In this document: positions 23,364-26,983 of the stretch, one piece after another | Position numbering within the stretch: the first letter of the stretch is position 1 | Layout: every line of letters begins with the position of its first letter | Translations under genes and position numbers: made by a program | NCBI GenBank assembly: GCA_937876395.1 | Contig: CALEIM010000030.1 | Coordinates: 1-26,983 of the forward strand | Length of the DNA stretch: 26,983 nt | Source: an uncultured Wenzhouxiangella sp. | GTDB lineage: Bacteria > Pseudomonadota > Gammaproteobacteria > Xanthomonadales > Wenzhouxiangellaceae | Direction of reading: 5' to 3' | Notes under the pieces: model-generated | Database searches by the model: none | What the model saw: the letters and a program-made list of their open reading frames with translations, nothing else | What the model was told of the DNA's origin: nothing

Positions 23364-23906
23364 TCAGTAAGCGGGGTTTTGCCCTGACGCCGATCTCTTG
23401 AAACCGCCCAGTGCCAGGCCAACCAGCGTCCAGGCAATCAGGCTGTCGGCCACAGCACGCAGAAACCAGGCGCTGGGAAAATCAAACCAGATCCAGAAAT
23501 AACCGGGTATGAACAGGCCGAACGCCAGGCCGAGCAGGCTGAAGCGGGCGACATCGCGCACATAGCCGCCACGGCGAGAACTGCTGAGCAGGCCGAGGAT
23601 GAAGAACACCACTACAAAGTCGATCAGCAGATCACGTGAAATCATGCTGACAAAGCCGCTGCGCTCGCCGGCAGGAACGTAGTTGATAAAGGCTTCGGCC
23701 TGGCTGCCGTCGCGCGCCGGTTCGGCCGGCAGGTAGTGAATGCCGGCACCGCGCGCCTGGTTTTCCAATACTGTAGCTACCGCAGCTTCATCGTCGAAGT
23801 GGTGAAAGACCGGATCGTAGAGACCGAAAGCCACGTGGCCGATGAAACCCCATACAAACAGGATCATGGCACCGAGCAGACTCAGCAAAGTTCGTCGGAT
23901 CAGCAT
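23364..23906 (-). CDS. Uncharacterised small membrane protein
   Basis: The 180-residue product has about four hydrophobic helices (roughly 8-29, 91-107, 121-139 and 146-168). The first and second are separated by a loop of some 60 residues carrying charged and HYLPAEPARDGS-type residues. The helices near residue 135 include GYFWIWFDFPSAWFLRA. No family could be named with confidence. The ATG at 23906 follows GGGAG with proper spacing, and the stop lies 22 bases from the convergent PRC-barrel stop. A direct-repeat copy lies 24 bases upstream of the start. Confidence 0.75.
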   Translation of the reverse strand: MLIRRTLLSLLGAMILFVWGFIGHVAFGLYDPVFHHFDDEAAVATVLENQARGAGIHYLPAEPARDGSQAEAFINYVPAGERSGFVSMISRDLLIDFVVVFFILGLLSSSRRGGYVRDVARFSLLGLAFGLFIPGYFWIWFDFPSAWFLRAVADSLIAWTLVGLALGGFKRSASGQNPAY

Positions 23907-24289
23907 GATGCGCTCCCGATGTTGTCAAGAGCGCTATCTTGCCGGAGTTGCGGGGTGTTACGCAAATTGATTCCTGATCAGCGATGCACTGATCCGAACC
24001 TGGGGAGGCGTATTGAGTGGGTGTTTGAAGGTTGAAATATGGTCTGTCGTTGGCGTCGCTCCGACCCGCACATTCACCGTCTTCGGAGCAGTCCATCACC
24101 AAATCGCAGGTCGCCTTGACACGCGCGGACGCACGCCACAATCGTGATTCATGCCGCGCCACTGGTGGGGCGATCCATGTTGAGCGCAATAAGCGCGCAC
24201 GTTTGGCTGCTTATCAGGAGGTAGTGTAAGGTGCTGAAGCTGGCGGACTAAACATCAATGCATCTGTTGTTATTTTGAAAGGTTATGCC
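23907..24289. other. Intergenic region before the AT-richer secreted gene
   Basis: This 383-base stretch holds repeat copy A (23931-23963), then mixed sequence with no gene that I can support. A short hairpin GCGC/GCGC lies at 24184-24196. Just before the gene the sequence turns AT-rich. Promoter boxes for the gene at 24290 are not clear. Confidence 0.5.
23931..23963 (+). repeat. Direct repeat, copy A
   Basis: GCGCTATCTTGCCGGA is followed by GTTGCGGGGTGTTACGC. It matches copy B at 25252-25283 in about 28 of 33 positions with one gap, in the same orientation, 1.3 kb away. Confidence 0.75.
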
Positions 24290-25237
24290 ATGAAAATTTT
24301 TCTGGTTATGCTATTTGCAAGCATTTGTACTATCTCTGTTTCGGCACAGGAACAGCTCTTTGTGCCAGAGTGTGTTAGTTGCCCTCAGTTCACCACTCCG
24401 CCCTATCCACATTCCGGTTTGTGGAGCAACCCGTTTGAATCGGGCACTGGAATCAACGTTGATGTGCAAAACGGAATTGTTGCGGCGAATTTTTATGCCT
24501 ATAAAGAGGACGGATCGCCCATCTGGTATCAGTTCAGCGGTGAGCTGCAGCAGTCAGAAAATCCGAATATCTACTGGACGCTGACCAACGATTTGTACAC
24601 CTTTTCGGGCGGTCAGGTTCTTGGTGGAGAACACGCCCACCCGGAGCATGAAGTTGTCGGGACCATCACTGTGGATTTCCTGCGTCGAAACCTGCTCCGG
24701 TTCCAGGTTGACGATGGTCCGGTTCGGACGATGTCGCCGTTTATGTTTGGAGCCGGTTCCGAACAGTATTTTGAGCCCGAAAGCAATCTCTTTTCGCCCT
24801 CTTTTACGGAGGGTAATCGACTTACAGAGATGAGAGAGGCACCATGGATCATCGTTCAGAAAGACGCAGATGGACACACCGGAAAGCATGATTACGCGCA
24901 AATATTCTGGCGACTACACTGGGGGGCTACTGGGAGTCGTCCGGGTACGGGCAAACACAGTTTTGGCATTGATTTCTGGGATTATGATGCGCCATTACAT
25001 GTGGTGAATACCGGCGTTGTTTCTTGTGGGTCCAGTGAGCAAATGACTGAAATCTATTATGTCTACGCGCATTGGATGTCTGCTGAAGAGCATTTTTGCC
25101 TGATGAGCGTCGCGGGGAATCAGATTTCAGAGGGAAGAATGTACTACATTCGCATTGGCGATATCACTGATCGCCGATTCGTCGGCGTGTCGGAAGACGG
25201 CTGGGTGGTTGAGGGTTTTCGGCTGCTTTACGACTAA
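24290..25237 (+). CDS. Secreted protein with an SGLW-NP-ESGxG domain
   Basis: The 315-residue product has a signal peptide (1-19, MLFASICTISVSA|QEQ), then HSGLWSNPFESGTGINVDVQNGIVAANFYAYKEDGSPIWYQFSGEL, the repeat-like domain common in secreted proteins of Xanthomonadales relatives (usual form GLWWNP.ESG.G). The C-terminal half (EAPWIIVQKDADGHTGKHDYAQIFWRL onward) is unlike anything I can name. Start is ATG 24290, preceded by GAAAGG; an upstream TTG (24275) in frame is less likely. Codon use is visibly AT-richer than its neighbours, and the gene is flanked by two similar direct repeats (23931 and 25252), which suggests acquisition. Function unknown. Confidence 0.8.
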   Translation: MKIFLVMLFASICTISVSAQEQLFVPECVSCPQFTTPPYPHSGLWSNPFESGTGINVDVQNGIVAANFYAYKEDGSPIWYQFSGELQQSENPNIYWTLTNDLYTFSGGQVLGGEHAHPEHEVVGTITVDFLRRNLLRFQVDDGPVRTMSPFMFGAGSEQYFEPESNLFSPSFTEGNRLTEMREAPWIIVQKDADGHTGKHDYAQIFWRLHWGATGSRPGTGKHSFGIDFWDYDAPLHVVNTGVVSCGSSEQMTEIYYVYAHWMSAEEHFCLMSVAGNQISEGRMYYIRIGDITDRRFVGVSEDGWVVEGFRLLYD

Positions 25238-25251
25238 ACAGCCTGGCAGTT

Positions 25252-25283
25252 GCGCTATCTTGCCGGAAAGTGGGGTATTACGC
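25252..25283 (+). repeat. Direct repeat, copy B
   Basis: GCGCTATCTTGCCGGA followed by AAGTGGGGTATTACGC, 14 bases after the stop of the AT-richer gene, in the same orientation as copy A. Confidence 0.75.
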
Positions 25284-25322
25284 GTGAACCTCAGCCAGCG
25301 CACCGCTTGAAACTGCTGAAAC

Positions 25323-25339
25323 CGCAGATTTCGCAGATT
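25323..25339. repeat. Short tandem unit CGCAGATT x2 in an A-rich spacer
   Basis: CGCAGATT occurs at 25323-25330 and 25332-25339, a nine-base period. The following 100 bases are unusually A- and purine-rich (GAAAGAAAAATCC, GGGCGAAAAGAAAAACAACGG). This resembles a spacer sequence seen in many unrelated genomes. Confidence 0.35.
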
Positions 25340-25485
25340 GACGAAGGTTCAATGGCTTGAAAGAAAAATCCGTGGATTACACAAACGCAAAGCAGCAAAG
25401 GGCGAAAAGAAAAACAACGGAAAGACGCAGAATGATAAATACGATGGTATTCGTCGAACCCAGGCGAAGCGCTGGCGGAGCCACC

Positions 25486-26022
25486 ATGGTAAATTCGGCG
25501 GATCCGCGTATTGACGAGCTGGTCAACTACTGGCGGCCGGTGGTAGCTCAGCGCAAGTGGATGGAGTTCGACCCGGATTTCGACCGGGATTTTCGCGAAT
25601 GCTTCCTCGACCTGCATATGGACGTGGCCGCGCGCCGCTGCGACGACTGGGTCGAGACCCCGGAGGGCGCGCTGGCACTGCTGGTGCTGCTTGACCAGTT
25701 CCCGCGCAACGCCTTCCGCGGCACCGCGCACATGTATGCCACCGACGGGCTGTGCCGCATGTTCGCCCGCCAGGCCGAGCGGCGTGGGCACATGATGCGG
25801 GTGGAGGAGGCTATGCGGATGTTCTTCGTCTATCCGTTCGCGCATTCAGAGCGGTTGGCCGACCTGGAGTTGGCGGTGGAGCTTGCCGGGCGCATCGGCC
25901 AGGAATGGGTGCAGCGGGTCAGCGGCCACCGCGACACCATCCGCCGCTTTGGCCGCTTCCCGGCCCGCAACCGGCTGCTGGGTCGTGAGTCAAGCGCCGA
26001 AGAAGCGGCATTCCTGAAGTAG
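25486..26022 (+). CDS. DUF924 family protein
   Basis: The 178-residue product matches the DUF924 (COG3803) family, all-alpha cytoplasmic proteins of unknown function with a TPR-like fold. Seen in order: RIDELVNYWRP, FDRDFRECFLDLH, ALLVLLDQFPRNAFRGTAHMYATD, AMRMFFVYPFAHSERLADLELAVEL, HRDTIRRFGRFPARNRLLGRESSAEEAAFL. The start ATG 25486 is chosen because the conserved domain begins right after it; a longer frame from 25357 adds a low-complexity basic leader from the A-rich spacer. It is convergent with the P-type ATPase, eight bases away. Confidence 0.9.
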   Translation: MVNSADPRIDELVNYWRPVVAQRKWMEFDPDFDRDFRECFLDLHMDVAARRCDDWVETPEGALALLVLLDQFPRNAFRGTAHMYATDGLCRMFARQAERRGHMMRVEEAMRMFFVYPFAHSERLADLELAVELAGRIGQEWVQRVSGHRDTIRRFGRFPARNRLLGRESSAEEAAFLK

Positions 26023-26030
26023 CTCGTCCG

Positions 26031-26983
26031 CTAGTCCAGCTTCAAGCTGCGCAGCCGCAGGGCGTTGGCGATCACGCTCACCGACGACAGTGACATCGCT
26101 GCGGCGGCGAAGATCGGCGAGAGCAGGATGCCGAATGCGGGATACAGCACGCCGGCGGCGATCGGGATGCCGGCGGCGTTGTAGATGAAGGCGAAAAACA
26201 GGTTCTGGCGGATGTTGGCCATGGTCGCCTCCGACAGCCTGCGCGCCTTGACGATCCCCATCAGGTCGCCCTTGAGCAGGGTGACGCCGGCGCTCTCGAT
26301 GGCCACGTCGGTACCGTGGCCCATGGCGATGCCGACGTCGGCCGCGGCCAGCGCCGGGGCGTCGTTGACGCCGTCGCCGGCCATCGCCACCACCCGGCCT
26401 TCGGCCTTGAGCCGGTTGACCACGGCGTTCTTTTCATCGGGCAGCACGTCGGCCTCGACCTCGTCGATGCCCAGCTCGCGCGCGACCGCCTCGGCGGTGG
26501 TGCGGTTGTCGCCGGTCAGCATGACGATGCGGATGCCGTCGGCGTGCAGCGCCTTGAGCGCCTGCGCGGTGGTTGGCTTGACCGGGTCGGCGATGGCGAA
26601 GATGCCGGCGGCCACGCCGCCGATGCCGATGTAGATCGCGGTGGCGCCGTCATGGCGCAGCCTGTCGGCGTCTTCGGCCAGGGCGGAGACGTCGATGCCG
26701 TGCTCCTGCAGGAAAGCGGCGTTGCCCAGCAACACCGGCTTGCCTTCGACAGTGCCGAGGACGCCCTTGCCCAGCGGCGAGTCGAAGCCGGTGACCTGCG
26801 GCAGTTCGATATTGCGCTCGCGCGCGGCATCGACGATGGCCAGCGCCAACGGGTGCTCGGACACCTGTTCCACCGCGGCGCCCAGGCGCATGATGCCGGC
26901 CTCGTCGAAGCCTTCGGCGGCGGTGATCGCGGTCACCGACGGCTTGCCCTCGGTCAGGGTGCCGGTCTTGTCCACCACCAGGG
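26031..26983 (-). CDS. Copper-type P1B ATPase, C-terminal part
   Basis: The gene runs off the right edge; the visible 316 residues start at the phosphorylation site, LVVDKTGTLTEG (phospho-Asp in DKTGT). Then come the SEHPLA motif (the HP pair typical of heavy-metal P1B pumps), the nucleotide-binding domain, MLTGDNR, the hinge GDGVNDAPALA..DVGIAMG, and two C-terminal helices. These carry NLFFAFIYNAAGIP and MSLSSVSVIANALRL, the YN and M..SS signatures of the Cu(+)-exporting P1B-1 group. It exports Cu(+) from the cytoplasm. The N-terminal metal-binding domains and first helices lie outside the window. Confidence 0.95.
   Translation of the reverse strand, partial: LVVDKTGTLTEGKPSVTAITAAEGFDEAGIMRLGAAVEQVSEHPLALAIVDAARERNIELPQVTGFDSPLGKGVLGTVEGKPVLLGNAAFLQEHGIDVSALAEDADRLRHDGATAIYIGIGGVAAGIFAIADPVKPTTAQALKALHADGIRIVMLTGDNRTTAEAVARELGIDEVEADVLPDEKNAVVNRLKAEGRVVAMAGDGVNDAPALAAADVGIAMGHGTDVAIESAGVTLLKGDLMGIVKARRLSEATMANIRQNLFFAFIYNAAGIPIAAGVLYPAFGILLSPIFAAAAMSLSSVSVIANALRLRSLKLD

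Noticed and set aside
24177..24224. A 15-codon frame (MLSAISAHVWLLIRR) that could be a leader peptide before the AT-richer gene
   Set aside because: No attenuator-like structure follows, and such short frames are expected by chance.
23931..25283. Interpretation of the two direct repeats as integron attC sites
   Set aside because: They lack paired RYYYAAC/GTTRRRY cores and the imperfect palindrome of attC, and no integrase gene is present.
25291..25845. 184-residue minus-strand frame opposite the DUF924 gene
   Set aside because: The plus strand encodes an unmistakable DUF924 protein; the minus frame is low-complexity shadow.

Overview
The window (26,983 bases, GC-rich and densely coded except for one AT-richer patch near 24.2-25.4 kb) looks like chromosomal DNA of a gammaproteobacterium. 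An AcrB-type RND pump, FabA, SerC, an MFP/ABC exporter operon and a copper-type P-type ATPase fit that. Two traits point towards the Xanthomonadales/Wenzhouxiangella neighbourhood: a secreted protein carrying the 'SGLW.NP.ESG.G' domain, and a giant secreted protein ending in a short 'IYQDRFE' tail. This placement is inference from memory of families, not from a search.

Layout, left to right. 1-551: 3' end of an RND efflux permease, followed by a non-coding stretch with four consecutive stem-loops. 875-2592: a two-gene unit, a DUF2231 membrane protein overlapping a lipoprotein sugar (sorbosone-type) dehydrogenase. 2961-3968: an SDR oxidoreductase with a C-terminal membrane anchor, convergent with serC (4059-5144, minus). 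5318-10465 (minus): a 1715-residue secreted modular protein ending at a strong intrinsic terminator. It lies downstream of, and probably belongs with, a CadC-like membrane regulator with TPRs (10637-13012, minus). 13123-14091: a 6-phosphofructokinase with unusual active-site residues. 14240-14985: a nucleotidyltransferase gene overlapping a 68-residue partner gene, a possible toxin-antitoxin-like pair. It abuts the decayed N-terminus of a MazF/PemK toxin gene (14994-15074, minus) that touches the end of the next operon. 15067-19380 (minus): a three-gene exporter operon of ABC ATPase, FtsX-type permease and periplasmic adaptor. 19381-19745: an intergenic stretch with an IS3-type transposase remnant. 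19746-22018: YceI protein, Vgb-like seven-bladed-propeller protein and a CxxCH (one-heme) choice-of-anchor-V-like protein. 22038-22556 (minus): fabA. 22832-23341: PRC-barrel protein. 23364-23906 (minus): small membrane protein. 24290-25237: an AT-richer secreted protein flanked by two near-identical 32-33 bp direct repeats. 25486-26022: DUF924 protein. 26031-end (minus): C-terminal part of a Cu(+)-type P1B ATPase.

Most genes are ordinary housekeeping or envelope functions. The parts that deserve attention are the nucleotidyltransferase/small-protein pair beside a broken mazF, the giant protein in which three beta-sandwich modules each appear to be split by a large inserted domain, and the repeat-flanked AT-rich gene. 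No CRISPR array, tRNA, rRNA, phage gene or complete insertion sequence was seen.
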